The translations under genes were made by a program, and so were the position numbers. A stretch of 64,000 bases of DNA from Palsa-295 sp963781105 (lineage in GTDB: Bacteria; Acidobacteriota; Terriglobia; Acidiferrales; UBA7541): positions 1-64,000 of the forward strand of contig CAWAED010000018.1 in NCBI GenBank assembly GCA_963781105.1, read 5' to 3'. Below are positions 45,473-54,760 of the stretch, piece by piece. Under the pieces are notes generated by a model. That model was not told the DNA's origin and ran no database searches. It saw nothing but the letters and a program-made list of their open reading frames with translations. Each line of letters begins with the position of its first letter. Positions within the stretch are counted from its first letter, which is position 1.

Positions 45473-46102
45473 TTGCGCACATTTCACAGAAGGTGGCTTG
45501 CAGCGGTATTCGTGGCCGCAATTGGATTGCTTGCTGGTTTTTCGTCCGCGACGGCGAGGCCGCTCCAAACCGCCAAGCAGATCGCATCGCCAGAGCTTGT
45601 ACTGACGCTGGACCCGGCACAATCCACCGTGCATTGGACCGTAGACAGCACTTTGCACACCGTCCGCGGAACGTTCGCGCTGACCCGCGGCACGGTGCAG
45701 TTCGACCCGGAAACGGGCAAGGCAAACGGTGAGATCGTCGTTTCGGCGCCAAGCGGCGAGAGCGGCGACCGCTCGCGCGACGCGCGCATGCACAAGGAAA
45801 TCCTGGAGAGTGCGAAATATGCCGAAGTGATTTTCCGTCCAGCACAAATCGAAGGCCGCGTTGCGGGCTCTGGAGCTTCAGATGTGAAGCTTCTCGGTAT
45901 TTTCTCGATTCATGGTTCTGACCATGAACTTGCCGCGATGGTTCACGTGGAAATGTCGCCGGGCCGATGGAGAGGGAGCTGCACGTTCGACGTGCCCTAC
46001 ATCGCATGGGGAATTAAAAATCCAGGCAGTTTTCTTCTAAAGGTGAAGCCTGTCGTGACCGTCGAAATGGAAACAGGCGGCTCCATCCGGGCGCCCAAGT
46101 AG
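45473..46102 (+). CDS. YceI-family secreted protein
   Basis: A TTG start at 45473 follows AAGGAG, 8 nt after the FAD oxidoreductase stop; 209 aa. There is a signal peptide, then the YceI lipocalin-like barrel: LTLDPAQSTVHWTVDSTLHT, VRGTFALTRGTVQFDPETGK, RDARMHKEILESAKYAEVIF, and the closing strand VKPVVTVEMET. Relatives bind polyisoprenoid quinones or similar lipids in the periplasm. Coupling to a geranylgeranyl-reductase-like gene fits an isoprenoid-lipid substrate, which is inference. Confidence 0.88.
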   Translation: MRTFHRRWLAAVFVAAIGLLAGFSSATARPLQTAKQIASPELVLTLDPAQSTVHWTVDSTLHTVRGTFALTRGTVQFDPETGKANGEIVVSAPSGESGDRSRDARMHKEILESAKYAEVIFRPAQIEGRVAGSGASDVKLLGIFSIHGSDHELAAMVHVEMSPGRWRGSCTFDVPYIAWGIKNPGSFLLKVKPVVTVEMETGGSIRAPK

Positions 46103-46192
46103 ACGCCTATGGAATTCGTACGAGAGGTCTCACGGAGGACGACTTGCGGTTGGAACTGTAGCTGATAGGACTCCCTATAAACTCGGGAGAGG

Positions 46193-47008
46193 GTGTCTAC
46201 CCCTTTGCGACTCTTCGAGATTCACGAGCAACCATGGTTTCCGCAATTCCTCCGGGATCAATTCGTCGACGGGCTGCAGATGATCTTGGAGGTTACGAAT
46301 ACCTACGAGCCGATCGCGCAGCTGTTGCGAAAACGCCTTGAAGAATGTGGCTCCGAGCGAGTGGTGGACTTGTGTTCGGGAGCGGGCGGACCCTGGCCAT
46401 CGCTCGTGCGCTATTTCGAGATGCACGGAGGGAAGTCACCCGAAGTTTTATTAACTGACAAGTACCCGAACATGACAGGACTTCTCGATTTGAAGTCTCT
46501 GACCGCCAACCGCATCCATTTCCTTAGACACTCGATCGACGCAACGCAAATCCCGGGACACCTTCAAGGATTTAGGACGCTCTTTTCCTGCTTCCACCAT
46601 TTGAAACCCGACGAGGCGCGCCGCCTTCTGCAAGATACTGTTAACACGCGACAGGGCATCGGTATCTTTGAGGCGACCGCGCGTCACATGTTCACATTTC
46701 TATCCGTATTGTTCGTTCCGTTTGCGGCATGGCTGTTTCTCCCTTTCCGGCGTCCCTTCCGTTGGTCGCGCCTTCTGTGGACGTATTTCATTCCGGTGAT
46801 TCCGTTCGTTCTGTTCTTCGACGGCTTGATTTCTTGCTTGCGGGCCTACTCGCTCGCAGATCTTCAAGCGATGACCAGCGGACTGGAGGCCAGTGGATAC
46901 AGATGGGAAATCGGAGAACGGACCGGAGGATTGCTGCCCGTCCGAATCACGTATGTGCTTGGCTGGCCGCAGACTGAATCTGTCGAATCGGCCGAGCGAA
47001 CCCCGTGA
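46193..47008 (+). CDS. SAM-dependent methyltransferase-like protein with membrane segment
   Basis: The start is GTG 46193 preceded by GGGAGAGG; 271 aa. The SAM-binding motif I is VVDLCSGAGGPWPSLVRYF, followed by SPEVLLTDKYPN (motif II) and FRTLFSCFHHLKPDEARRL. From about residue 160 there are two hydrophobic stretches (FLSVLFVPFAAWLFLPF, LWTYFIPVIPFVLFFDGL), suggesting attachment to the membrane. The substrate is unknown; the gene order suggests it works with the preceding three. Confidence 0.78.
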   Translation: MSTPLRLFEIHEQPWFPQFLRDQFVDGLQMILEVTNTYEPIAQLLRKRLEECGSERVVDLCSGAGGPWPSLVRYFEMHGGKSPEVLLTDKYPNMTGLLDLKSLTANRIHFLRHSIDATQIPGHLQGFRTLFSCFHHLKPDEARRLLQDTVNTRQGIGIFEATARHMFTFLSVLFVPFAAWLFLPFRRPFRWSRLLWTYFIPVIPFVLFFDGLISCLRAYSLADLQAMTSGLEASGYRWEIGERTGGLLPVRITYVLGWPQTESVESAERTP

Positions 47009-47519
47009 AGCAAGCGAGTTTAAGTGGGCAACGGAAACATGTGTCGGACAAGAGAGCCGTTACTCGGCCCGGCCACGAATTGGACGAACTTCAGCGCGGC
47101 ATACCTTCCGTGTTCACATCAAGCGAGTCTCCCTCCCTGACTCCAAATCCCTGGCAGTTGGATAAGCCCGTGCACATCGAGCCGGAGCGTCGACGCCCCA
47201 TGGCGACAACATATCGGCGTCGCGAACGATTGGGACGGGTTGAGAAAGTAGCTCCCGAACTTATTTGTCGGCTTTCCTGGTGGGCACGTCCGGGCGAGGA
47301 TCGCCAACAAATCCGTCCCTGTTGGGCATTTTCACGCGAGGGAGAGTCGCTTCGTTTAACTCCGCTTTTTCGCCGATAATTCCGTTCAGGTAAAGAATGA
47401 ACGCCGTAATCGCATAGGTCTCTGGGAAGCGGATTGTACTGTGCGAATGTGGCTGGCGAGGTGACCAAAAAAGTTGTCGTCGGATTAAATGTAGACCCGG
47501 GAGAGTTTCTTTGAAATTC
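47009..47519. other. Region without a supported gene
   Basis: About 510 bp with several open frames on both strands, none recognised. It lies between the methyltransferase gene and a truncated gene remnant, and is probably degraded sequence. Confidence 0.4.
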
Positions 47520-48080
47520 GCGGTAATCCAGACTCGATCTCACGTTTCTCCTACCTCCGCGTGATCGCTCGCAGTTCCAATTCGCGATATGCGCACGAAT
47601 TGCTCGACATCCGCTCCGCCGGAAAAGCGCTTGGCGCTCGCTACGTGATGGAAGGGAGCCTGCGCCAGGCGGGCGCGAAGATGCGCATCGCGGTGCAACT
47701 CGTGGACACGAATTCCGGAGCGCATTTGTGGGCCGAGACCTATGATCGCTCCTTTAGCCCTGCCGTTTTCGAGCTGCAGGGTGACGTCGTCTCTCGCATC
47801 GTTTCCACGGTCGCCGATTCCCACGGTGTTCTGCCGCACAGCATGAGCGAAGCTGTGCGCAGCAAGGGCTCCGATCAGCTGACTCCCTACGAGGCGTTGC
47901 TCCACAGCTTTGGTTATTTCGAGCGGGTCTCTGCGGAGGAGCACGTCGTGACGCGGGACAACTTGGAGCGCGCCGTCCAGCAGGCGCCGGGTCACGCCGA
48001 CTGCCTGGCGATGCTGACGATCGTCTACGTAGCGGAGTACATTCACGGTTTCAAGGCCAGGCCCGATCCGCTCGTAAGGC
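47520..48080 (+). pseudogene. Fragment of an adenylate-cyclase/TPR-type protein (TolB-like N-terminal region)
   Basis: The frame contains YLRVIARSSNSRYAHELLDI, RSAGKALGARYVMEGSLRQA, MRIAVQLVDTNSGAHLWAET and FELQGDVVSRIVSTVADSHG, typical of the region between the cyclase or winged-helix domain and TPR repeats in acidobacterial and proteobacterial signalling proteins, then the start of a TPR part (LERAVQQAPGHADCLAMLTI). Both the N-terminus and the repeats after about 48070 are missing; the 3' cut lies at the end of the convergent beta-helix gene. Confidence 0.75.
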
Positions 48081-48103
48081 TTCTTTGGATTCCGCACAGC
48101 CGC

Positions 48104-49888
48104 TCAGGGAAAGTTCGTCACTTTGGGCGTCACGCGAGGATGCATCCCGGTCGCCTCGCCCGTGTCGGCGATCACATGGCTGATCGCGCCGTGATCTCCC
48201 AGCGCCATGGTGATCATGTCGTGAAACCGTATCTCTGGGCGCGTCGGCGTCTCGATTGCGCGGGTCAGCCTGACATCCGGATTGATGAAGACGCTGTACA
48301 CGCCTAGCCCCCACGCCTCATGCGTCGTCACTCCATCTGCCACCTTGTACGAAGCCCAGCCGTTCACGCCCGGCGCACTCGTATAGCTCGCCTGGTTCGG
48401 AGGATCGTAAGGAATCTCGGACTGATAAAAATACGTTCGCCCGCCATTGCCATTCCATAGAACCTGGAATTGCTGATGATGCTCCACAAACAGACCATAG
48501 ATCGTGACCTGGTTTCCATTCACGACCAGCCCGTTCTCGCTCGTATTCAGCTCCCAGCCCACTCCCGCGCCGTGGTCCGCTCTCCAGATCCACGTATCGT
48601 CAACCAGGGTGTCGTTGCTGTTGATCCTCAAATTCACTCTGGCCCGGCCCACGCCCGCGCCACCCACGCGAAAGAAAACATCGTGCAGCGCGATCGGGTC
48701 GTTCGCATGGCGCGCCCGGCTTCCCTCCGGCCCCACCTCCAGCAGCACCGGAGACTCGCTCGGCCCTGCATCGAAGAGCAGCCCCGCAATCTCGATCCCG
48801 TCGTCATCGGTCGTCGTCATCGCCGCCGTGCCGTTTATCGGACGTAGCGTCGCAAACCCCAGCCCCAGCACCACGGCATGCGGCCGTGTAACGCGAATCG
48901 GAGCGGTCACCTCATAGATCCCCGGCGTTAGAATTAGGTTCTTGCCTTGGGCAAGCTGCGCGTTGATCGTCTCCGCCGTATCCACATCCGCGTGCGCAAT
49001 ATAAAACCGCGTAATCGGAATTGTCTCTCCCGGCGTTTCCCCGCCGCGCCACGTAATCCCCACGCTATCGCGGTACACCTCCGGAACCCGCACGCTGAAC
49101 TCGCCCGCGGCATTCACTTGCAGAAACGGTTTCTCGCGCACCACTGGCGTATGCGCCACCTTTGTGTACGGCGGCGCGGGCCATCCGCCTTCCGGCGGGT
49201 GCACCACACCGACAAACACCATGTTCCAGTTCGCACCCGTCCAACTCTTCCAGTCGCAGTTGCGCGAGATCCACTGCTGCTGACTGCCGGAGTCAACATT
49301 CCCGTCCACCAGCGAATCGGACATCCAGCCGCCGCTTGCCCAGCCGCGATGCTGGTGCAGCACCAGGTCTCCGCGTACATGCATGCGCCGCAGCGACACC
49401 CCTTGCGAAACCGCCCATTGCATCGTGCCCCCGGCTGGCTTTATCGACAGCCCTTCCGCAGCTCGCCAGAAGGTCGTTGTCGCATTGTTGTGCTCAAGAT
49501 TCGCATCCACATGCACGTTGCCCGCAATCCGTGTTGCATCGGGCGACGCCCCAAGACCTATCACTTCAGTGTAAAAGCCCACCGGCACGTCCACCGAATA
49601 GTCTCCCGGCAGGAATAGCAGAGCGTTGCGCTGCTGTCCAAACTCGTTGTGCTCCTGCGTCGCATACACCGCATCGATCTGCTTCTGGATCGCCTGCGAT
49701 GACATCGACGGATCGAAGACCATCACATTGGGTCCGAACTCCGGCGTCGCGCTCTTCGCCGCAGGTTTCGGCAGAGCGTTCGTCAGCCACAGCCGCGCCT
49801 CCCCCGCCTGCCGCGCGTTCGACGACAAGGACGACAGGGAAGAAAACAGCAGAGTCCCAGACAAAAACAGGCCCATTCTCAGCTTCAT
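48104..49888 (-). CDS. Secreted right-handed beta-helix (pectate-lyase-like) protein
   Basis: A protein of 594 aa, ATG 49888 with GGAG upstream. A signal peptide (RMGLFLSGTLLFSSLSSLSS) is followed by pectin-lyase-fold features: AIQKQIDAVYATQEHNEFG, ALLFLPGDYSVDVPVGFYTE, LRRMHVRGDLVLHQHRGWAS and WISRNCDW in the first half, and a second set (ILTPGIYEVTAPIRVTRPHA, VLGLGFATLRPINGTAAM, YGLFVEHHQQFQVLWNGNGG) in the second. This two-part arrangement resembles GH55-type glucanases and acidobacterial proteins annotated as adenylyl cyclase or F5/8-type. It probably acts on a polysaccharide. It lies in a cluster of sugar-acid genes. Confidence 0.75.
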   Translation of the reverse strand: MKLRMGLFLSGTLLFSSLSSLSSNARQAGEARLWLTNALPKPAAKSATPEFGPNVMVFDPSMSSQAIQKQIDAVYATQEHNEFGQQRNALLFLPGDYSVDVPVGFYTEVIGLGASPDATRIAGNVHVDANLEHNNATTTFWRAAEGLSIKPAGGTMQWAVSQGVSLRRMHVRGDLVLHQHRGWASGGWMSDSLVDGNVDSGSQQQWISRNCDWKSWTGANWNMVFVGVVHPPEGGWPAPPYTKVAHTPVVREKPFLQVNAAGEFSVRVPEVYRDSVGITWRGGETPGETIPITRFYIAHADVDTAETINAQLAQGKNLILTPGIYEVTAPIRVTRPHAVVLGLGFATLRPINGTAAMTTTDDDGIEIAGLLFDAGPSESPVLLEVGPEGSRARHANDPIALHDVFFRVGGAGVGRARVNLRINSNDTLVDDTWIWRADHGAGVGWELNTSENGLVVNGNQVTIYGLFVEHHQQFQVLWNGNGGRTYFYQSEIPYDPPNQASYTSAPGVNGWASYKVADGVTTHEAWGLGVYSVFINPDVRLTRAIETPTRPEIRFHDMITMALGDHGAISHVIADTGEATGMHPRVTPKVTNFP

Positions 49889-50464
49889 GAGGACTCCAGA
49901 TTACGACGGTACGATCTTCGTCGGAAAGACAAACGATTGCGCTGATAAGAACCAAAAGCCGTACCATAATTCGCAAACGATAAGCTCGGGGGAGAATAGC
50001 GCCTGTCAACCCCAGCGACCACGACAGCCGCAAAAGGAATCGATTGGAGCGGTTGGCCGCATAGGAAAGCATAGGCAGCCAGCATCCTGTTTCGCTAATT
50101 GTTCGAAAACGCCACAAACTTCTGGACAGAAGAATAGGCTCAGCAGGAATCTGTGCTCCCGAGCCTCGATTATTCACGGTTTTGCTAGCGAAAAAGAAAA
50201 GGTGCTCTAAAAGATTGATGAACACTGGGTTTTCGCGAACCCGGCATTCTCTTTCGGAGCACCCAAAACGTAACATCTCGTTACATACCACAGCTTTCCT
50301 TCTCCTTCTACCGACACGGACCTATGGATGGTTCGGATTGACACGCAGGTATCCGTCGAGCGGTGTTGATTGGGACGAGTCAGTTCCCAAGTCCTCCTTG
50401 ACTCCCAGCGCCGAGAGTCGGTGAGGCAACCATGCGCAGTGCCTCTGCCCGCCAGCCGAGACAG
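49889..50464. other. Intergenic region with a nested hairpin
   Basis: About 575 bp upstream of the beta-helix gene. At 50201-50263 outer arms GGTGCTC and GAGCACC enclose an inner hairpin GGGTT/AACCC, and a short GTAAC/GTTAC hairpin follows at about 50270. A long minus-strand frame (49566-50291) is not coding-like. No gene is supported. Confidence 0.4.
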
Positions 50465-52765
50465 CTATTTATTTTTGAGATTCACTTTCAGCGGTGTACG
50501 AAGTCCTGCGACGAATTGTCGCACGTAATTCTCCCAGTCTGTTTCCGCGGTGAAATCGCCGCTCTTGCTCCAACCCGCACCGAGATAGTACAGGAATGGC
50601 TTGCCTGTCTCCGCCGGCGTGAAGGCCAGCAAATTGGAGACTGCCGGCAAGCCCTCGTTGCTGGGGGTAACGAGCTCCGGTTCCGTCAGCTTGGGCAGCG
50701 TGGCGCTTTCGGTCGCGAATTCCTCGATCTTGTCTGGTAGCACGATCGCGCATCCTATATTTCCGCGGTCCCGGTCGGCGGGCTGCCAATAACTCATCCA
50801 ACCTTCTTCCTGGTTCTTGGCGATCGCGCCGTTGGCTGGACGTTGCGCGATGCCGATCCCGACTTCGAACTTCAGGCGATGGCTCCCGGCGAACATGCTT
50901 TCGACGCGAGTCATGTTGGAACCAGCGTCGATGCGGATGCGCCTGGTCTCGGAAATTTCTCCTTCTCCGACATCCCAGGCATCGTAGGTCAGCTCGAATT
51001 CGGAACGGACCGGCCCAGTGGTGATGATTCGTGCTCTGCGGTAATTGCTCGACACGTAGTAGGTGTGACCGTCCCAAATGCCGAGCCCACCACAACCCCG
51101 GCTGCGCCCGACGCGATAATCGTCCAACCCTTCGCCATGATCGTTGTGATAATCGCCGTTCTTGTACCACTTGTTGATCACCAGGGCGCGCGTGCGCTTA
51201 ACCCACACATCCACGCCACTGCTCACCGTGCCCTCAGCTGGAATCAAGTCTTGGTGGTACACACGATGCGCGATTCGATCGCTCTCCCAGGCCATGTCGC
51301 CGTCGCGCTCGCTGATTTGCCGCGCGTAGGTTTTCACAATCGGTTGCGGCACGGCAGCCAGAGCGGAAAGGTCCATGAGGTAGTAGGTCCGCGTCTCCCC
51401 CGGTGCCAGATCCGTCTGGAAAATGAGGGTGTCCAGCGGCCGCCCTGGTTCGCGGGCGTAAATCTGCGAATCGAGTATCCGGGACCCGAGGCCGTCCATC
51501 ACCGCCAGATTTGTCGAACGCAGTCCCCGATTGGCCAATAGAGTAAGGCTCATTTCCACCGTTTCGCTGTGGCGGTAGAATTCGGCCGGATTGGTCACCT
51601 CGATCGCCAGCGGCTTGGCATTCTCAAACACCACCATGCGGTATAACTCGCTGCCCGCCAGCAGAAACGCGCCGACACCATATACCTCGGTGGAATCGTC
51701 TGCGAACGATTTCGGATCGGAACCGATGGGTTGAACATGTGTCAATTTGCCCTCGCCGTCCACGCTACCGACAAGGGCTGTCCACGCTTTGCGGATCGCA
51801 GGCTTAAATTTTGCGCCATCGAGCAGACTTTGATTGACGCCCCAAGCCAACGCGTAGGTGTAGAAACCCGAGCCGCTCGACTCCTTGAGCCGATAACTGT
51901 CCGGGTCGAGCAAGCTCGCATGCCACAGGCCGTCGGGTTGTTGATCAGCGAGAATCGTCTCCGCCATTTGTCGGAACAATCGCTCGAACCGCGCGCGGCT
52001 CGGATGGTTTGCCGGCAACAGCTGCAGCATGCGGACTAACCCGGCGATGACCCAACCATTGCCGCGGTTCCAGAAGATTTTCTTGCCGTTGGTTTCGCGC
52101 CGGTCGAAGTAGGTGCTGTCGCGGAAGTAGAGGTGTTCGGTCGGATCGTAAAGATAGTCCGTCGTGCGCCACCAATTCTTCACTGCATAATCGAGATAGC
52201 GCTCGTCGCCAGTGGCGGCGAACAACTGCATCCAAACGGGTGGGGCCATGAACAGCGAATCGCACCAGGACCACAGTTGGGAGACCTGGTCGTAGGGCTG
52301 ATGGAAATCCAGACTTTCGGCGTTGGGTGGCGCGGAGAGAATGGTATCAAGCCGCGACCGTAACGGTGCGATCATTTTCGGGTCGCGATAAAGAAAATAA
52401 AGACCTGCGTACGCTTGGCCGATGGCCAAATCGTCGGCATGATACAAGCGTGGTCCGGGTTTCCAGTCGTTGGCATCGCCCATCGCGAGGAGCGCTTCAC
52501 GATACTTCGGGTCACTGGAGATGCCGGCCAGAGCCATCATCCCTGCGTCTCCGGCGGCCTGCGTCCAGTCGGTCGTGGGGTGCACCGACGGATGCGCGAG
52601 CTGCCAATCCGCCACGCGTTGCATGACAGAAAGAACATCCGCTGGAGTGAGTCTCCGGTTCGGAGAAGCGGCTGCGGCAATTGGCAATGCGATGGCGAAA
52701 CCCAGAACGGCGATTCGCCAAATGCACCGGCTATAAGAACTGCGCACAGGAGCCTTCATCTTCAT
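50465..52765 (-). CDS. GH88/GH105 unsaturated-glycuronyl-hydrolase-like protein fused to DUF4861
   Basis: A protein of 766 aa. After a signal peptide (1-33) comes an (alpha/alpha)6 domain of the YteR type: LTPADVLSVMQRVADWQLAH, DVTQ-like DWTQAAGDAGMMALAG, the catalytic-Asp segment SWCDSLFMAPPVWMQL, IFWNRGNGWVIAGLVRML and YALAWGVNQSLL. From about 390 a beta-rich DUF4861 domain follows (DGLGSRILDSQIYA, WYKNGDYHNDHGEGLDDYRV, GIWDGHTYYVSSNYRRA). The first domain hydrates and removes unsaturated uronic residues left by pectin or rhamnogalacturonan lyases. It is exported. Confidence 0.9.
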   Translation of the reverse strand: MKMKAPVRSSYSRCIWRIAVLGFAIALPIAAAASPNRRLTPADVLSVMQRVADWQLAHPSVHPTTDWTQAAGDAGMMALAGISSDPKYREALLAMGDANDWKPGPRLYHADDLAIGQAYAGLYFLYRDPKMIAPLRSRLDTILSAPPNAESLDFHQPYDQVSQLWSWCDSLFMAPPVWMQLFAATGDERYLDYAVKNWWRTTDYLYDPTEHLYFRDSTYFDRRETNGKKIFWNRGNGWVIAGLVRMLQLLPANHPSRARFERLFRQMAETILADQQPDGLWHASLLDPDSYRLKESSGSGFYTYALAWGVNQSLLDGAKFKPAIRKAWTALVGSVDGEGKLTHVQPIGSDPKSFADDSTEVYGVGAFLLAGSELYRMVVFENAKPLAIEVTNPAEFYRHSETVEMSLTLLANRGLRSTNLAVMDGLGSRILDSQIYAREPGRPLDTLIFQTDLAPGETRTYYLMDLSALAAVPQPIVKTYARQISERDGDMAWESDRIAHRVYHQDLIPAEGTVSSGVDVWVKRTRALVINKWYKNGDYHNDHGEGLDDYRVGRSRGCGGLGIWDGHTYYVSSNYRRARIITTGPVRSEFELTYDAWDVGEGEISETRRIRIDAGSNMTRVESMFAGSHRLKFEVGIGIAQRPANGAIAKNQEEGWMSYWQPADRDRGNIGCAIVLPDKIEEFATESATLPKLTEPELVTPSNEGLPAVSNLLAFTPAETGKPFLYYLGAGWSKSGDFTAETDWENYVRQFVAGLRTPLKVNLKNK

Positions 52766-53029
52766 GCGGTGGTGATTGGATAGGGACTGCTTTTTCGGGT
52801 CCCGCTCTCAGCGAAGGATACTTTCCAAACACTAGAAGTTTCAAATTCCACCTCTGACGGAACTTCCTTGTGTTGCACAGATGATGCATCGCAGCAACGT
52901 GACTGACGGGTGTATGTCCAATAACCGTTTTCTTCGGCGAAGGCCTCATCTTATGAGTCGGTCTCTCGCCAACAAACACTTCAAATCGCGGTGTCACTCG
53001 TCTTGTCAATTTGCTCCCCATACCTCGAT

Positions 53030-53105
53030 CCCCAGTTCTACCGCCACGCGCTCGAACCAGCGTGAATATCCCGTGGCCTCCAGTCCCCCGCGTGGCTCGG
53101 TGAGC
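53030..53105 (-). mobile_element. Fragment of an IS110-type transposase gene
   Basis: On the minus strand the text LEATGYSRWFERVAVELGIE repeats a segment of the IS110-family N-terminal DEDD domain found again at about 54400 (MEATGYSRWFERLLAELG). Only this short piece is present. It shows that a second related element inserted and decayed here. Confidence 0.65.
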
Positions 53106-53218
53106 CATTATTCCTCTTTACAGTCACAACGTTACGCGATGGCTGATGACTACTGATCATTTCGGTGCGATTGGGTGCTACGTCGGATATCATTGACTGC
53201 GTCTGCGACGCGTTGCTC

Positions 53219-53253
53219 CCAGGAGACAAACGACTTAGCCGTTTGTCTCCTGG
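53219..53253. repeat. Perfect 14-bp inverted repeat
   Basis: Arms CCAGGAGACAAACG (53219-53232) and CGTTTGTCTCCTGG (53240-53253) around a 7-nt loop. No T-run follows. It lies between the two IS110-related stretches and may be a remnant of an element end. Confidence 0.6.
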
Positions 53254-53506
53254 AGATTCACTTTACCGGACATCTCTAACAACGTCGACTCTGTCAAACT
53301 ATTTATGAGCGCACTTCTCCGTTCACCTCAAAGAGTGTCTTTGTTCGTCGTGTTCTTTGGCCCCGCGTCGATGACCACGGCTCGTCGGTAATCTTTCGGT
53401 CGGATTCGATCCGACCCAAACATCTCTTCGATCAAAACTTCGACCACGATTACTTCTTCGAACTCCCTCGGCAGGGAGTGGGATGCCCATTCATCTGCTC
53501 AGGCGT

Positions 53507-54551
53507 CTACTTCACACCATGTCCGGTACCGAGCTGTCCCACGTACGAACCGAACTCGAAAGACCGCGAATACTCACAACCATTCCGCCACATCCAGTAC
53601 AAGCGAACTCCCAGCTTCCGCCCGATCGCTACCTTGGCTATGCTTTTGTGCCGACGCATCGCCAGGTGCAGGTAGCGACGTCGCCACTCCGGATTGATTC
53701 GTGCTGCCGCCTGGGCTGCCTCCACCAGCAAGAAGCGCAACAAGGAATTGCCTTGCTTGCTGATGTGCCCCAGCCGTTGCTTGCCGGCACTGGAGTCCTC
53801 ACTCGGAATCATCCCCACATAGGTGCCGATCTGCTTGCCACGAGAAAACCGTGTCGGAGTTCCGATGATCAACACGTAAGCCGTGCCGTTAGCGGACCCA
53901 CACCGGGGTGGCTCATCAGTCGCAGAACCTCGGGTCTCTTTCTAGCTTCCCGCTCGGCGGCGGTGGTTAACTCCTCAATCGTCGGATTCAGGCGGTCCAG
54001 CAGCTCCAACAACTCTTGCCGGCGCCGACTCGCCCAGGGAGCTAACGTGAGCTTCTCTAACAGCACTCGCCCCTGTTCGCTGAACAGTTTTTTCTTCCAG
54101 CGATGGCCCTCGTTCATGGCCAGCGCCTGCAACTGATTCATGATCCGCGTGCGCATCTGCACTAGACGATGCCGATGCCATAGCTGTTGCCGTAGATCTC
54201 GGTTCTCCGGGCTCGGTATCCAGATCTGCGGGAAGTTATTTTCCAGCATCAGCCGGCGTAGCAGTCGAGCATCCTCGCGGTCGAACTTCTGCTTCTTCAC
54301 TCGCTTGGCTTTGATCTCCGCCGGATCCCCGATCCACCCAACTCTGCCAGCAGACGCTCGAACCAGCGTGAATAGCCAGTAGCCTCCATTCCTACCTGCA
54401 CGCGAATTCCTCGCTGCTGCAGGTCTCGATAGAACTTCTCTGCATGTCCATCACTGTGGTTCAGTTCCTGTTCACCGCACTCACCAGTCTCTTCCATACA
54501 AAATGCAATCGCTTGAAAGCTCGGGTGCTAATCTACGCCTATAATCATCAT
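53507..54551 (-). mobile_element. IS110-family transposase gene, inactivated
   Basis: Three minus-strand pieces make one transposase. The start (ATG 54551, MMIIGVD) is followed at once by an amber codon at 54530-54528, then HPSFQAIAFCMEETGE and VQVGMEATGYSRWFERLLAE. A frameshift near 54335 leads to KQKFDREDARLLRRLMLENN with RTRIMNQLQALAMNEG, and on to LMSHPGVGPLTA. A second frame change near 53880 leads to RFSRGKQIGTYVGMIPSED, ISKQGNSLLRFLLVEAAQAA and the C-terminal serine region. The DEDD and C-terminal transposase_20 domains are both recognisable. One stop and two frameshifts make it non-functional. No clear element ends were found. Confidence 0.85.
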
Positions 54552-54760
54552 GTTCGGCTCCTTCCTCCCGAGCCTATGGTCCTCGACAAACCACAGTCTA
54601 CTCGGGTCTAAGGAGCCGACGTTGTTATGCAATCATCTTGGTACTGGACCCGCTTTCGCGGTTGGCACGATTCTATGGACGTTGGATTTCGCGATGAAAC
54701 CCTTCTCGATGCTTGAATGAAGTAGCTACAGGGACGTTTGTTCGCAAGCGCCGACTGCAT

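Noticed and set aside
49566..50291. 241-codon minus-strand frame upstream of the beta-helix gene
   Set aside because: Its second half is the beta-helix gene read in another frame and its first half has no protein-like features.
54528..54530. Amber codon in the IS110 gene as pyrrolysine or suppressor use
   Set aside because: The same gene also has two frameshifts, so decay is the simpler explanation.
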